A stretch of DNA of 64,000 bases from Actinoplanes xinjiangensis (GCF_003148685.1 NZ_QGGR01000003.1:372001-436000); one strand, 5' to 3'. Positions 44,140-57,344 are shown, counted from the stretch's first letter. Notes: generated by a model not told the origin, from the sequence alone. A program made the numbers and translations.

Positions 44140-45426
44140 TCAGAAGTCGAAGGTCGGCTCCGGTACGTCCGTCCGCTCCACCTCGACGCCGAGACGGGCC
44201 AGGTCGGAGACGAAGTCCGGGTAGCCCCGGTCGATGTGGTGCACTTCGCCGACCTCGGTGACCCCGTCGGCGCACAGCCCGGCGATGACCAGACCCGCAC
44301 CGGCCCGGATGTCGGTGGCCCGCACCGGGGCGCCGGACAGCCGGTCCCGCCCGTTGACGACGGCGTGGTGCCCGTCGGTACGGATGTCCGCCCCCAGCCG
44401 CACCATCTCGTTCACGAACATGAACCGTCCGTCGAAGATGTTCTCGGTGATGAGCGACGACCCCTCGGCGACCGCGGCCAGCCCCAGCGCCATCGGCAGC
44501 AGGTCGGTCGCGAAACCGGGATAGGGCAGGGTCACGATGTCGACACCACGCGGCCGGGCGTCCATCCGCACCCGGAACCGGTTGTCACCCGGCTCGACCG
44601 TCGCGCCCGCGGTCACCAGCTTGTCCAGCGCGATGTCGAGGAACTCGGGCCGCACCCCGTGCACGGTCACGTCACCGCGGGTCATCACCGACGCGAACGC
44701 CCACGTGCCGCCGACGATCCGGTCGCCGATGGTCTGGTGGCGCACCGGTTTCAGCGCGTCCACCCCCTCCACGATCAGAGTGGAGGAGCCGGCGCCCTCG
44801 ATCCTCGCGCCCATCGCGGTGAGCATGTCGCAGATGTCGACGATCTCCGGCTCCCGGGCCGCGTTGTCGATCTCCGTGACGCCCTTGGCCAGCACCGCGG
44901 CCATCAGGATGTTCTCGGTGGCGCCGACACTCGGGAAGTCCAGCCAGATCTTCGCGCCGTGCAGGCCGCGGGGCGCCGACGCGATCACGAAACCGTGCTC
45001 GCCGGAGATCTCCGCACCCATCCGCGCCAGGCCGGACACGTGCATGTCCAGGCCACGGGAGCCGATCATGTCGCCGCCGGGGAGTGCCACCCGCACGTAG
45101 CCGCGGCGGGCCAGCAGCGGCCCGAGCACACAGATCGACGCGCGCAGCCGCCGCACCAGGTCGTAGTCGGCCTCGCTGCCCGGCTCGGCGGGCACGTCGA
45201 TCACCGCCTCGGTGCCGTCGAGCGTGACGCCGCAGCCCAGCCGCCGCAGTACCTCGGCCATGATGGCTATGTCGGTGATCCGGGGAACGTTCGCCACCAC
45301 GCTGCGCCCCTCGGCCAGCAGTGCGACCGCCATGAGCTTGAGCGCCGAGTTCTTGGCGCCGCCCACCGTGACGTCGCCGGCGAGGCGTGCCCCGCCCTTC
45401 ACCCTGATCACATCCACGCGGGCCAT
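44140..45426 (-). CDS. murA: UDP-N-acetylglucosamine 1-carboxyvinyltransferase, Cys-to-Asp form
   Basis: 428 residues from the ATG at 45426; the longer open frame upstream is a shadow of the divergent adenosyltransferase gene. It has [54 protein letters not shown] and [12 protein letters not shown]. It adds enolpyruvate from PEP to UDP-GlcNAc, the first committed step of peptidoglycan synthesis. The residue aligned with the active-site Cys115 of the E. coli enzyme is Asp119 (LPGGDMIG). The same exchange in mycobacterial MurA gives natural fosfomycin resistance. Divergent from pduO. Confidence 0.96.
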   Translation of the reverse strand: MARVDVIRVKGGARLAGDVTVGGAKNSALKLMAVALLAEGRSVVANVPRITDIAIMAEVLRRLGCGVTLDGTEAVIDVPAEPGSEADYDLVRRLRASICVLGPLLARRGYVRVALPGGDMIGSRGLDMHVSGLARMGAEISGEHGFVIASAPRGLHGAKIWLDFPSVGATENILMAAVLAKGVTEIDNAAREPEIVDICDMLTAMGARIEGAGSSTLIVEGVDALKPVRHQTIGDRIVGGTWAFASVMTRGDVTVHGVRPEFLDIALDKLVTAGATVEPGDNRFRVRMDARPRGVDIVTLPYPGFATDLLPMALGLAAVAEGSSLITENIFDGRFMFVNEMVRLGADIRTDGHHAVVNGRDRLSGAPVRATDIRAGAGLVIAGLCADGVTEVGEVHHIDRGYPDFVSDLARLGVEVERTDVPEPTFDF

Positions 45427-45468
45427 CGTATGGTCCGCCACCCACCGGCGCCTCGTAGGGTGGGGCCC

Positions 45469-46047
45469 ATGGCTGTGCATCTCACCCGCATTTACACCCG
45501 GGCCGGCGACGCCGGACAGACCCGGCTGGTTAACAACGAGGTCGCCCCGAAGACCTCCCCACGGATCGCCGCCTACGCCGACGTCGACGAGTGCAACGCG
45601 GCACTGGGCGCCGCGATCGCGCTCGGCGACCTGTCCGACGACGTCCGGCAGGTGCTCGCCACCATTCAGAACGACCTGTTCGACCTGGGCGCCGATCTGG
45701 GAAATCCGGTGAGCGACGACCCGCCGTACCCTCCGCTGCGCATCACCGAGGCCTATGTGACGAGGCTGGAGGGCTGGTGCGACGAGTTCAACGAACGGCT
45801 CGCCCCGCTGGACAGTTTCATCCTCCCGGGCGGCACTCCGGGCGCGGCGCTGCTGCACGTCGCCCGTACCGTCGCGCGCCGCGCCGAGCGCACCGCGTGG
45901 GCCCTCTACGAGCTGGAGCCCTCGACGACCGGCATGCAGCCGCTCAAATACCTGAACCGTCTCTCCGACCTGCTGTTCATCCTCTCCCGGGTCGCGAACC
46001 CGTCCGGCGACGTGAAATGGGTGCCCGGCGGCGACCGGCAGAAGTGA
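45469..46047 (+). CDS. pduO: Cob(I)alamin adenosyltransferase, PduO type
   Basis: 192 residues from the ATG at 45469. It has [41 protein letters not shown], where the TRxGDxGxT stretch binds ATP, and later [25 protein letters not shown] and [14 protein letters not shown], all PduO hallmarks. It transfers the adenosyl group of ATP to cob(I)alamin to make adenosylcobalamin, the cofactor needed by IcmA-type mutases, and can deliver it with MeaB-type chaperones. Divergent from murA with a 42-base gap, and overlaps the VOC gene by four bases (GTGA). Confidence 0.95.
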   Translation: MAVHLTRIYTRAGDAGQTRLVNNEVAPKTSPRIAAYADVDECNAALGAAIALGDLSDDVRQVLATIQNDLFDLGADLGNPVSDDPPYPPLRITEAYVTRLEGWCDEFNERLAPLDSFILPGGTPGAALLHVARTVARRAERTAWALYELEPSTTGMQPLKYLNRLSDLLFILSRVANPSGDVKWVPGGDRQK

Positions 46048-46427
46048 TCCACCACATCGAGCTGTGGGTTCCGGACCTCGCCGGCGCACTGCGCCCGTGG
46101 GGCTGGTTGCTGGGCTCGCTCGGCTGGACCCCGTTCCAGGAGTGGCCGGCCGGCCACTCCTGGAAACACGACGGTCTCTACCTGGTGCTGGAGCAGTCCC
46201 CCGCCCTCTCCGGAACCACACACGACCGCCTCGCCCCCGGCCTCAACCACCTGGCCTTCCGCGCCGGCCCACCCGGCACGGTCGACCGCCTGGCCGCGGA
46301 GGCGCCGGCGCACGGCTGGTCACCGCTCTTCAGCGACCGCTATCCGCACGCCGGTGGCCCCGACTGCTACGCCGCCTACCTGGAGGACGCCTGGGGTTAC
46401 GAGGTCGAGCTGGTCGCCGACACCTGA
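46044..46427 (+). CDS. VOC-family (glyoxalase/bleomycin-resistance-like) protein
   Basis: 127 residues from the GTG at 46044, overlapping the adenosyltransferase stop. It begins [27 protein letters not shown], with a metal-binding His. [10 protein letters not shown] holds a second His and YEVELVAD a Glu. This is a single VOC unit pair, typical of dioxygenase/glyoxalase-like proteins. The substrate is unknown; resistance, lyase or isomerase roles are all possible. A repeat cluster follows. Confidence 0.82.
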   Translation: MIHHIELWVPDLAGALRPWGWLLGSLGWTPFQEWPAGHSWKHDGLYLVLEQSPALSGTTHDRLAPGLNHLAFRAGPPGTVDRLAAEAPAHGWSPLFSDRYPHAGGPDCYAAYLEDAWGYEVELVADT

Positions 46428-46596
46428 CGCCCGTCACCGAGGGCGGTCCCGTCACGGTCCGCGTCTCCTCTCGACCGCGCCTTCTCCGGTACGCCGTCGG
46501 CCGCCCCCGACCGCACCCACCCCTCCCCTGACCACACCGCGACGCAGGCGGCAGTCCCGGCCTCCACAGCGCCCGCCGGGCGCATCCGGCGGTCAC

Positions 46597-46716
46597 CCGG
46601 CTGGCTCCCACCGCTGTCTCAACCGCGCCGAAACAGCGGTGAGAACCAGCCGGACCTTCGTGTGGAGCTCTCACCGCTGTCTCACGGGCGGTGAGACAGC
46701 GGTGGGGGCCAGCCGG
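46597..46716. repeat. Palindromic repeat family 1, two copies
   Basis: Copies at 46597-46653 (CCGGCTGGCTCCCACCGCTG with GAAACAGCGGTGAGAACCAG) and 46664-46716 (AGCTCTCACCGCTGTCTCAC with GTGAGACAGCGGTGGGGGCC). They lie between the convergent VOC and PhzF genes. The second has only a GGGC centre. Positions 46428-46596 hold no recognisable feature. Confidence 0.9.
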
Positions 46717-46727
46717 CATTCGGGGGG

Positions 46728-47543
46728 TCAGGGCAGGAGGTCGCCGTCGATGGTGGTCACGGCGTGGCCGCTGAGGTGGGTGCGGTCGCCGTGCAGGGCC
46801 ACGTGGACCAGGCCGCCGCGGGGCGACGCCTGGTAGCCGGTGAGTTCGGTGCGGCCCAGCCGTCCCGCCCAGAACGGTGTGAGGGCGGTGTGGGCGCTGC
46901 CGGTGACCGGGTCCTCGTCGACACCCACGGCCGGGGCGAAGAAGCGGGAGACGAAGTCGTAGCCGGACGCCGGATCCTCGGCGGCCGCGGTGACGATGAC
47001 GCCGCGCCGGGTCAGCCGGGCGACGGTCCGCAGGTCGGGATCGAGGGCCCGGACCGTCTTCTCGTCGGCGACCTCGAACAGCAGGTCGTCGGTCTGGGGG
47101 CCGGTGTGCAGCACGGTCCGGAAGTCGATGCCGAGGGCGGCGACCAACTCCGGGTCGGCGTCGACCGGACTGAGCGGTGCCGTCGGGAAGTCGAGGGTGA
47201 TCAGCCCGGCCCCGTCGGTGGAGGCGCTCAGAACGCCGCTGCGCGTCCGGTAGCGCACGGGGCCGTCGAGGTATCCACCCCGGCTCAGAACGTGGGTGGT
47301 GGCGAGGGTGGCGTGGCCGCAGAGGGCCACCTCGACGGCCGGAGTGAACCAGCGCAGCGCCCAGTCCGCGTCCGAGCCGGTGGGCAGCCGGTGGACGAAG
47401 GCGGTCTCGGCATGGTTGACCTCGGCGGCGACCCGGCGCATCCAGTCGTCGGCGGGAAACCCGTCGTCGTCGAGGATGAGCACCCCGGCGGGATTCCCCG
47501 CGAAGGGCCGGTCGGTGAAGGCGTCGACGATTCGGATCCGCAT
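46728..47543 (-). CDS. PhzF-family isomerase/epimerase-like protein
   Basis: 271 residues. It has the N-terminal VDAFTDRPFAGNPAGVLIL, the catalytic Glu in EVNHAETAFVH (about residue 45), ALRWFTPAVEVALCGHATLATTHVL, and in the second half the mirror motif FFAPAVGVDEDPVTGSAHTALTPFWAGRLG. These are complete PhzF/DapF-fold hallmarks. PhzF itself isomerises a phenazine precursor. No phenazine genes are present, so this is a general PhzF-like isomerase of unknown substrate. Confidence 0.92.
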   Translation of the reverse strand: MRIRIVDAFTDRPFAGNPAGVLILDDDGFPADDWMRRVAAEVNHAETAFVHRLPTGSDADWALRWFTPAVEVALCGHATLATTHVLSRGGYLDGPVRYRTRSGVLSASTDGAGLITLDFPTAPLSPVDADPELVAALGIDFRTVLHTGPQTDDLLFEVADEKTVRALDPDLRTVARLTRRGVIVTAAAEDPASGYDFVSRFFAPAVGVDEDPVTGSAHTALTPFWAGRLGRTELTGYQASPRGGLVHVALHGDRTHLSGHAVTTIDGDLLP

Positions 47544-47634
47544 GCCGCCGACCCTACGAAGTCACGGCCGACCGCACGACGGCCAATCGGGAAGAAGCGG
47601 CCGCCGGCCCTCGAACCGGCGACGGGCCGGGCGT

Positions 47635-48102
47635 TCAGCCCTCGATCGGGCGGGGACCGAAGACCGGGCGGCCACGGAGGCTGCCGGGGTCACGGGGTGG
47701 ACCGGCTTCCAGCCAGGAGAGGAATCCCGTCACCGTGGTGTCGGCCATCGCGATCTCCAGCACGGAATCGGCCATACGGCAGCGGAGGACGACCCAGTGA
47801 CCCGGGATGGTGAGACGCTCGGGGCCGGCCGGCAACCGCTTGTCCTCCACCGTGAGGGCTCGCCGGTCGAGGATCCGCTTGGGCCTGATCGCGAGGCTGA
47901 ACATGCGGTGGAACCGGAGCTCGTCGCCGACGAACTGCCCGAGGCCGGGCGACCAGCCGCGGCCGGGCACGATCGTGTTGATGTGCACCTGGAGGCGAAT
48001 GGTTCCGCCGCCGGTCATGAGCAACCGGCGGCGGAAGAAGATCGCGAAGAGGAGCGCAAGCAGCGCGACGACGCAGATTCCGGCAATCTCCAGAACCCGC
48101 AT
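47635..48102 (-). CDS. DUF2550 membrane-anchored protein
   Basis: 155 residues. One N-terminal helix (IAGICVVALLALLFAIFF) is followed by Arg-rich RRRLLMTGGGTIRLQVHINT, GRGWSPGLGQFVGDELRFHRMFSLAIRPKR and HWVVLRCRMADSVLEIAMADTTVTGFLSWLEAGPP, the DUF2550 pattern. In mycobacteria and streptomycetes this gene also directly follows atpC. Here it begins eight bases after the atpC stop. Function unknown. Confidence 0.9.
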   Translation of the reverse strand: MRVLEIAGICVVALLALLFAIFFRRRLLMTGGGTIRLQVHINTIVPGRGWSPGLGQFVGDELRFHRMFSLAIRPKRILDRRALTVEDKRLPAGPERLTIPGHWVVLRCRMADSVLEIAMADTTVTGFLSWLEAGPPRDPGSLRGRPVFGPRPIEG

Positions 48103-48110
48103 CGTCGGCG

Positions 48111-48392
48111 TCAGTGCGACTCGGGCGTGGCGGGCGTCGCGCTCTCGGCGAGGACGGTCACGCCGTTGGCGTCGATCGAGAGGAACCCACCGGCCACGTC
48201 GTACGTGAGCTGGTCGCCCCCGGCGAGCTTGACCCGCACCTGGGACGGCTCCTTCAGCAGACCGAGCAGCGGCGCGTGGCCCGGGAGCACACCGATCTCA
48301 CCCTCGGTGGTGCGCGCCACGAGCATCTCGGCCTCTCCGACCCAGACCTTCTCCTCGACGGCGACGACCTCGACGTGCAGCTGGTTGGCCAC
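48111..48392 (-). CDS. atpC: ATP synthase epsilon subunit, short form
   Basis: 93 residues: ANQLHVEVVAVEEKVWVGEAEMLVARTTEGEIGVLPGHAPLLGLL and then VAGGFLSIDANGVTVLAESA, the N-terminal beta-sandwich of the epsilon subunit. The usual C-terminal two-helix domain (another 30-40 residues), which can inhibit ATP hydrolysis, is absent; the protein ends soon after the sandwich with ATPATPESH. The stop is followed at once by the DUF2550 gene, so the shortness is natural. It is separated from atpD by the LCP gene and a terminator, so it needs its own transcript or read-through. Confidence 0.93.
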   Translation of the reverse strand: MANQLHVEVVAVEEKVWVGEAEMLVARTTEGEIGVLPGHAPLLGLLKEPSQVRVKLAGGDQLTYDVAGGFLSIDANGVTVLAESATPATPESH

Positions 48393-48489
48393 GCTGTTCC
48401 CCTCAGGTGCTACAGATCCCTCAGATGCTACGAACCGAATGGGTGAAGTCTAATCGGCGGCGAACGCCGACGTGGTACGGGGTACCGCC

Positions 48490-49635
48490 TCAGCCGCTCG
48501 CCCCGGCGGCGTAGGCGGGATGGTCGAGCAGGAAAGCCCCGATCCGGTCCTCGGCGACGGCCTGGAAGAACTGCGCGGTCGAGGGATCGAGTTGTTCGCC
48601 GAGGTACGCGCCGTTCTGGAAGAGCCCACCGCCGGGCAGCTTGATCAGCGTCATGTCGGAGGTGTTGACGTCGGAGAGGGCGAGCCCCCAGTCGATGATG
48701 CTGCTGCCGCCGCCGTCGAAGGTCAGCGAGTCACCGGCCGCGTCGAGGACCGCCATGAGCCGGGCGGGGTCGGTCACCACGTCCCTGCTCATCGCCTGCT
48801 CGGCCATCGCCTTGATGAACTGCTGCTGGTGCCGCTGCCGGTCGTAGTCGCCGCCGGGCAGCCCGTACCGCTGACGGACGTAGTCGAGCGCCTCCCACGC
48901 CTGGAGGTGGTAGGTGCCCTTCTTGTAGACCTTCTGCGGCCCGATGTACGGATGGTCGCACCCACCGCCGGCGCAGGCGGCACTCCTGGGCCGGGGGCGC
49001 CCGTCCGGCTGGAGGTGCTCGGACCGCACGGTCTGGTCGATCGTCATGGTGACCCCGTCCATGGCCTCGACGATCTTCTTGAAACCGCCGAAGTTGATGA
49101 TCGCCCCGGCGTCGAACGTCCGGATCCCGGTGAAGGCGCTGACCGTCTGGGCGAGCAACTGGAAGCCCTGCTCGACGTCGTGCGTGCCGTTGCCGCGGTC
49201 GCTGCCGTACGACATCGCCGAGTTGATCTTCGCGGTGGTGCCGTCGAAGCCGGTCGAGGCGAAGGGCGGGATCGGCACGTACAGGTCACGGGGGAGGGAG
49301 AAGAGGAAGACCTGGTCCATCGACGCCGGCACGTGGGCCACGATGATCGAGTCGGACCGTGGGGCCTGCGAGTCGTCGCGCGGGTCGATGCCGGCGAGCA
49401 GGATGTTGAGCGGGCCCCTGATGTCGGCGTCGTCCCGGGTCGCGCCGGACGCCGGATCGCCGATCAGGCTGCCCCCGGCGTCGACCTCGCTGGTGTACCG
49501 CGCGATGAGGGCCTGGCCGGTGACCAGCACCCCGCCGCTGCTGACCATGAGCACGCACCCGAAGGCGGCACAGAGCCGCGCCCACACGGGTGCACGGCGG
49601 CGTTTCCTCGAAGACTGTGGCACCCGGATCCCCAC
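48490..49635 (-). CDS. LytR-CpsA-Psr (LCP) family cell-wall glycopolymer transferase
   Basis: 381 residues from the GTG at 49635. A basic N-terminus (RKRRRAPVWARL) and one transmembrane helix (LCAAFGCVLMVSSGGVLVTG) anchor it outside the membrane. The LCP domain has NILLAGIDPRDDSQAPRSDSIIVAHV, SLPRDLYVPIP with the pyrophosphate-binding Arg, GFKKIVEAMDGVTMTIDQ and LDYVRQRYGLPGGDYDRQRHQQQFIKAM. It would transfer wall polymers from a lipid carrier to peptidoglycan. An extra Cys pair (CAGGGC) sits in the loop. It lies between atpD and atpC on the same strand, an unusual place for this family. Confidence 0.93.
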   Translation of the reverse strand: MGIRVPQSSRKRRRAPVWARLCAAFGCVLMVSSGGVLVTGQALIARYTSEVDAGGSLIGDPASGATRDDADIRGPLNILLAGIDPRDDSQAPRSDSIIVAHVPASMDQVFLFSLPRDLYVPIPPFASTGFDGTTAKINSAMSYGSDRGNGTHDVEQGFQLLAQTVSAFTGIRTFDAGAIINFGGFKKIVEAMDGVTMTIDQTVRSEHLQPDGRPRPRSAACAGGGCDHPYIGPQKVYKKGTYHLQAWEALDYVRQRYGLPGGDYDRQRHQQQFIKAMAEQAMSRDVVTDPARLMAVLDAAGDSLTFDGGGSSIIDWGLALSDVNTSDMTLIKLPGGGLFQNGAYLGEQLDPSTAQFFQAVAEDRIGAFLLDHPAYAAGASG

Positions 49636-49749
49636 CTCGCCGGGCCGCCCGAGAGTGCCCCGGACGGCCGCCGGTCACCCCGGCGCGGGGTCAATCATAC
49701 CCGCGTTGACCTGCGCGAATACCGAGGAAGGGGGTGGCTGGGAACGCGA

Positions 49750-49779
49750 AAGCCGCGCCGGTATTCACCGGCGCGGCTT
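49750..49779 (-). terminator. Terminator after atpD
   Basis: AAGCCGCGCCGGT pairs perfectly with ACCGGCGCGGCTT around the loop ATTC, 22 bases past the atpD stop on the minus strand. It would end most of the atpI-to-atpD message before the LCP and atpC genes. No long T-run follows on the minus strand. Confidence 0.8.
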
Positions 49780-49800
49780 CCTGGAACGACTGACGGATCG

Positions 49801-52184
<2,384 letters not shown>

Positions 52185-52186
52185 GC

Positions 52187-53752
<1,566 letters not shown>

Positions 53753-53826
53753 CCTCTGCCTTCTCTGTCTAGCTCGGGACGTCACCGCCGCCGAGGGGGC
53801 TTCTCGATCAGGATCGAGGGGAAAGA

Positions 53827-54648
53827 CTATTTAGCGAACGCCTGCTTGGCTGCGTTCAGCCGGCGCAGGATCGTGCCGTCGTAGAGATCGGAACCGACCC
53901 GGACGCTGACACCGCCGATGACAGCGGGCTCGACGTCCACCTTCAACGAGACCTGACGGCCGTAGATGGTGGCCAGTTTCGCGCCCAGTGCCTGCTCTTC
54001 GGCGTCGGTGAGCGGCTTGGCCACCGTCACATACGCCACCTCGCGGTCGCGCTTCTCGGCGGTCGCCTCGACCAGCCGGGCCAGCGAGGCCTCGAAGCCA
54101 CGCCCACCGAAGCCGGTGAGCGCCATCTCGACGAGCCGGCCGGTGGCCACGTGCACCTTGCCCTTGAGCAAGTCCTGCACCAGCTTAACGCGCCGCTCCA
54201 GCGGAGCGCTGCCGTCACTGAGCGTGACCGCAAGGCCGGAGTCACCGGAGACGATCTGACCGAAGCGGAACAGCTCGTCCTCGACGTCGGGGAGCTTGCC
54301 GTCCCGGTCCGCCGAGGCGAGCAGGGCGTCCACGCCCAGCCGCTCGGTGGCGTCGAGCAGGTCGGCCGGCCGGGAGAACCGACCGGCGGCCAGAGCGGCC
54401 ACCGCGTTCACCGCGATCTCGGAGACCTTGCCGCCGAGAATCGACTTCAGCAGACCGGCACGCTCGTTGCCGGGCCGGGACGGGTCGGTCAGCGCGCGGC
54501 GCAGCCGGGGCTGGGCCCGCAGCAGACCGGCCACCGACAGAATCTCGTCGGCAACCGTCGCCAGTTGCGGGGCCGTCAACGCCACGGTGTTCGCGGCGAG
54601 CTGTTGAGTCGCCTCGCCGTAGGCCTCTCGGCTTACGCTCGACGCCAT
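53827..54648 (-). CDS. atpH: ATP synthase delta subunit
   Basis: 273 residues, longer than the 180-residue delta of most bacteria but normal for actinobacteria, where an N-terminal extension of about 90 residues is usual. It has [39 protein letters not shown], and the C-terminal domain ends [37 protein letters not shown], the conserved delta signature. It connects F1 to the peripheral stalk. Its ATG overlaps the atpF stop. Confidence 0.97.
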   Translation of the reverse strand: MASSVSREAYGEATQQLAANTVALTAPQLATVADEILSVAGLLRAQPRLRRALTDPSRPGNERAGLLKSILGGKVSEIAVNAVAALAAGRFSRPADLLDATERLGVDALLASADRDGKLPDVEDELFRFGQIVSGDSGLAVTLSDGSAPLERRVKLVQDLLKGKVHVATGRLVEMALTGFGGRGFEASLARLVEATAEKRDREVAYVTVAKPLTDAEEQALGAKLATIYGRQVSLKVDVEPAVIGGVSVRVGSDLYDGTILRRLNAAKQAFAK

Positions 54649-55196
54649 CAGCGCCGCCCGGCCGTGGTGTCGAGGTCGGCGATGAACCGCTCGACGGTGC
54701 CGCGGGTGCGGGCCTCGTCGGCAAGTGCCTCACCGACGATCTTGCCGGCCAGGTCGACGGCGAGCGTGCCGACCTCGGACCGGAGTTCCCGGACGATGGA
54801 CTCACGCTGGGCCGAGAGCTGCTCGTTGCCGGCCGCGATGATGCGGTCCGACTCCTCGCGGGCCTTGGCCAGCACGTCCTGACGGATCCCCTCGGCGTCG
54901 GCCCGGGCCTCGTCGCGGATGCGAGCGGCCTCGGTCCGGGCCTCGGCGAGCTGCGTCTTGTACTGCTCGAGCAGCTGGTTCGCCTCGGCCTGAGCGGTTT
55001 CGGCGCGCTTGATACCGCCCTCGATGGCGTCCACCCGTGCCTGGAACGTCTTCTCCATCTGCGGGAAGACGAACTTGATCAGCACGAAGCAGAGCACCGC
55101 GAAGGCGACCGAGCCCACCACGATCTCTTCCCAGATGGGAAAGATCGGGTTGTGGCCGTCCTCTTCCGGGGCAGCGGCCAGGTAAAGGTTGATCAT
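54648..55196 (-). CDS. atpF: ATP synthase F0 b subunit
   Basis: 182 residues. A single N-terminal helix (EEIVVGSVAFAVLCFVLIKFVFPQMEKTFQAR) anchors a long amphipathic helix (AQAEANQLLEQYKTQLAEARTEAARIRDEARADAEGIRQD) that dimerises as the peripheral stalk. It is an ordinary separate b subunit, with no b-delta fusion as in mycobacteria. Confidence 0.97.
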   Translation of the reverse strand: MINLYLAAAPEEDGHNPIFPIWEEIVVGSVAFAVLCFVLIKFVFPQMEKTFQARVDAIEGGIKRAETAQAEANQLLEQYKTQLAEARTEAARIRDEARADAEGIRQDVLAKAREESDRIIAAGNEQLSAQRESIVRELRSEVGTLAVDLAGKIVGEALADEARTRGTVERFIADLDTTAGRR

Positions 55197-55222
55197 GTGA
55201 ACCTCCTAGTCGAGGCCGAGGA

Positions 55223-55453
<231 letters not shown>

Positions 55454-55527
55454 TCAGTTCCTCCTGGTATCTCGCGTGACTGTCACGCGGGACGGCAACG
55501 GGGTGTTACGTGGAGATCGGGTACTGC

Positions 55528-56313
55528 TCAGTGCTCGTCGGCGAGCGAACCCTGGACGTAGCTCGCGGTCAGCACCGTGAAGACGTAGGCCTGGAGGCAG
55601 ATCACCATGAACTCGAGGAAGGTGATCGCGATGGTCAGCACCCAGGACAGCACGGAGACCGGCGCCAGGAAGACGTTCGCGTTGATCATCGCGAAGCCGC
55701 CGAGCGTGAACACCAGCAGCAGCATGTGGCCCGCGAACATGTTGGCGAAGAGACGAACCGCCAGCGAGAACGGCCGGACCAGGAAGTTGGAGAAGATCTC
55801 GATCGGGATCAGCAGCGGCAGGATGCCGAGCGGCGCGTTCGGCTTCACGGCGTGCACGAAATACGCCATGCCGTGCTTCTTGATGCCGACCCAGATGAAC
55901 ATCACGTAGCTGATCACCGCGAGAACCGCGGGGAACGCGATGTGCGACATCGGCGAGATCTGCACGAGCGGCAGGATGCCGAAGAAGTTGTTGACCAGGA
56001 TGAACATGAAGAGTGTCGTCAGGTACGGCGCGAAGCGCACACCCTGCGGCCCGATCATGTCCACCGCGATGTTGTTCCGCACGAAGCCGTAGATGCTCTC
56101 AGCGAGCCACTGCTTCTTCGTCGGCACCAGCTGCGGCTTCCGGTACGACATCAGGAAGAAGATGATGATCGCCGCGACCGCCACCCAGACCAGCACCGTG
56201 ATCTTGGTGAACCAATAGCTCTCATGCTGGTTCCACGGCAGGATGCTGGGCAGGTAGAAGTCCTCGACGCTGGGCGGGAATGCCGCCGCGAGGACCGTCG
56301 ACTGACTGATCAC
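55528..56313 (-). CDS. atpB: ATP synthase F0 a subunit
   Basis: 261 residues with five to six membrane helices. The key helix has LVRPFSLAVRLFANMFAGHMLLLVFTLGG, with the essential Arg of the proton channel. The end is ITFLEFMVICLQAYVFTVLTASYVQGSLADEH. It follows the small AtpZ-like gene by about 15 bases and precedes atpE by 77. Confidence 0.97.
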   Translation of the reverse strand: MISQSTVLAAAFPPSVEDFYLPSILPWNQHESYWFTKITVLVWVAVAAIIIFFLMSYRKPQLVPTKKQWLAESIYGFVRNNIAVDMIGPQGVRFAPYLTTLFMFILVNNFFGILPLVQISPMSHIAFPAVLAVISYVMFIWVGIKKHGMAYFVHAVKPNAPLGILPLLIPIEIFSNFLVRPFSLAVRLFANMFAGHMLLLVFTLGGFAMINANVFLAPVSVLSWVLTIAITFLEFMVICLQAYVFTVLTASYVQGSLADEH

Positions 56314-56328
56314 CTTGGCCCTTTCCTG

Positions 56329-56565
56329 TCAGGCGCCGAGTCGGCGCACGATGAGGTACACACCACCGGCGACCCCGAGGATCGCGCCGATTCCGGCGAA
56401 GATGCCCTTGGTCCCGACGAAGTGGTCGACGAGCCAGCCGATCCCGCCCCAGGACAGAATGCCCGCGATGAGATACGACAGTGCGGTCATGCCCGCACCT
56501 GAGTCAGGAGGCGGGTTCGAACCGTCGTCACCGCGAGATTCGGGGGGAGGTTTCTGGCCGGTCAT
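56329..56565 (-). CDS. AtpZ/AtpI-like small membrane protein
   Basis: 78 residues from the ATG at 56565; the open frame continues upstream without support. A Pro-rich start (MTGQKPPPESRGDDGSNPPP) is followed by two helices, MTALSYLIAGILSWGGIGWLVDHFVG and FAGIGAILGVAGGVYLIVRRLG. This is the F0F1-ATPase_gene1 (AtpZ) pattern. AtpZ-like proteins assist c-ring assembly or magnesium/calcium handling. The 210 bases between it and atpI show no feature. Confidence 0.85.
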   Translation of the reverse strand: MTGQKPPPESRGDDGSNPPPDSGAGMTALSYLIAGILSWGGIGWLVDHFVGTKGIFAGIGAILGVAGGVYLIVRRLGA

Positions 56566-56775
56566 GACGGCCCGAACGATATCAGCAGGAAACACGAAGC
56601 TAAGCGGGACCCCCCGCACAACCGTAGTTGTCCAGGCGTCAGGGGTCTCGCAACTGACTGGACACGGTACTCCTGTCGCGCCAAATCGGAACACGGCACG
56701 AGCGAGGAGGTCACCGGATAGTGGCGCGTTGCCCGGTTTTCACATCGCTGACCAGGGAAGACCAGGTGCTCTAGA

Positions 56776-57204
56776 TCACTTTCGCATGACGCGGCGGTGC
56801 ACCCACCAGGCCTGCACGCCCGTCCAGACCATCACGGCGGCGACGATGCCCCAGCCCAGGGCGTTCCAGCCCGGCCACTTGATCCCGACGCCGACCGCCA
56901 GGATGACTCCCAACAAGGAGTATTTCACCACATAAGTGAGCATTCCGAGGGGCATCAGCAAAGCCGGCCGGACCGTGTCCGCCCAGGCGATGACCAGGGT
57001 CGACATGGTGTAGCTGACGGTCACGATGAGCACACCGGCCGCCGCGCCCAGAGCCGCGTCCGGACCGCCGGTGAGAAACCCCACCGAACCGGCACAGAGC
57101 AGCAGCGCCATGGAGACCGCGGAGAGCAACGGCAGATGCTCGATCCGCCAGGCCGGATTCGGCGCCGGCGGGGCCGGACGTTCCTCGGTCGGCACCTGAC
57201 TCAC
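56776..57204 (-). CDS. atpI: ATP synthase protein I-like
   Basis: 142 residues from the GTG at 57204 (VSQVPTEERPAPP). Four helices: HLPLLSAVSMALLLCAGSVGFLTGG, ALGAAAGVLIVTVSYTMSTLVIAW, ALLMPLGMLTYVVKYSLLGVILAVG and NALGWGIVAAVMVWTGVQAWW. Size, topology and place at the head of the atp operon match AtpI, a c-ring assembly helper. Confidence 0.85.
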   Translation of the reverse strand: MSQVPTEERPAPPAPNPAWRIEHLPLLSAVSMALLLCAGSVGFLTGGPDAALGAAAGVLIVTVSYTMSTLVIAWADTVRPALLMPLGMLTYVVKYSLLGVILAVGVGIKWPGWNALGWGIVAAVMVWTGVQAWWVHRRVMRK

Positions 57205-57299
57205 CACAACCCCCAGAAGAGACGAACCGCAGCGGGCCACGCTATCACCGCGCCCGGATCACCCCGCGAATCAATCCACCGCCGGTTAAGGCTCGTTAA

Positions 57300-57340
57300 G
57301 GTGGCGTTCCCGGAAATCCTCCCGGGAATTCACCGCCACC
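57300..57340 (-). terminator. Bipartite hairpin after glyA
   Basis: GGTGGCG/CGCCACC outer arms and TTCCCGG/CCGGGAA inner arms with a five-base bulge (TTCAC on the plus strand), directly after the glyA stop. On the minus strand it is followed by TTAACGAGCCTTAACC. It separates glyA from atpI; the atp promoter should lie within 57205-57300. Confidence 0.65.
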
Positions 57341-57344
57341 CGAT

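Noticed and set aside
45427..46221. Upstream extension of murA
   Set aside because: It is antisense to the adenosyltransferase gene and precedes the conserved MurA N-terminus.
46728..47543. Evidence for a phenazine cluster
   Set aside because: Only a single PhzF-like gene is present, with no other phz genes; PhzF homologues are widespread without phenazine production.
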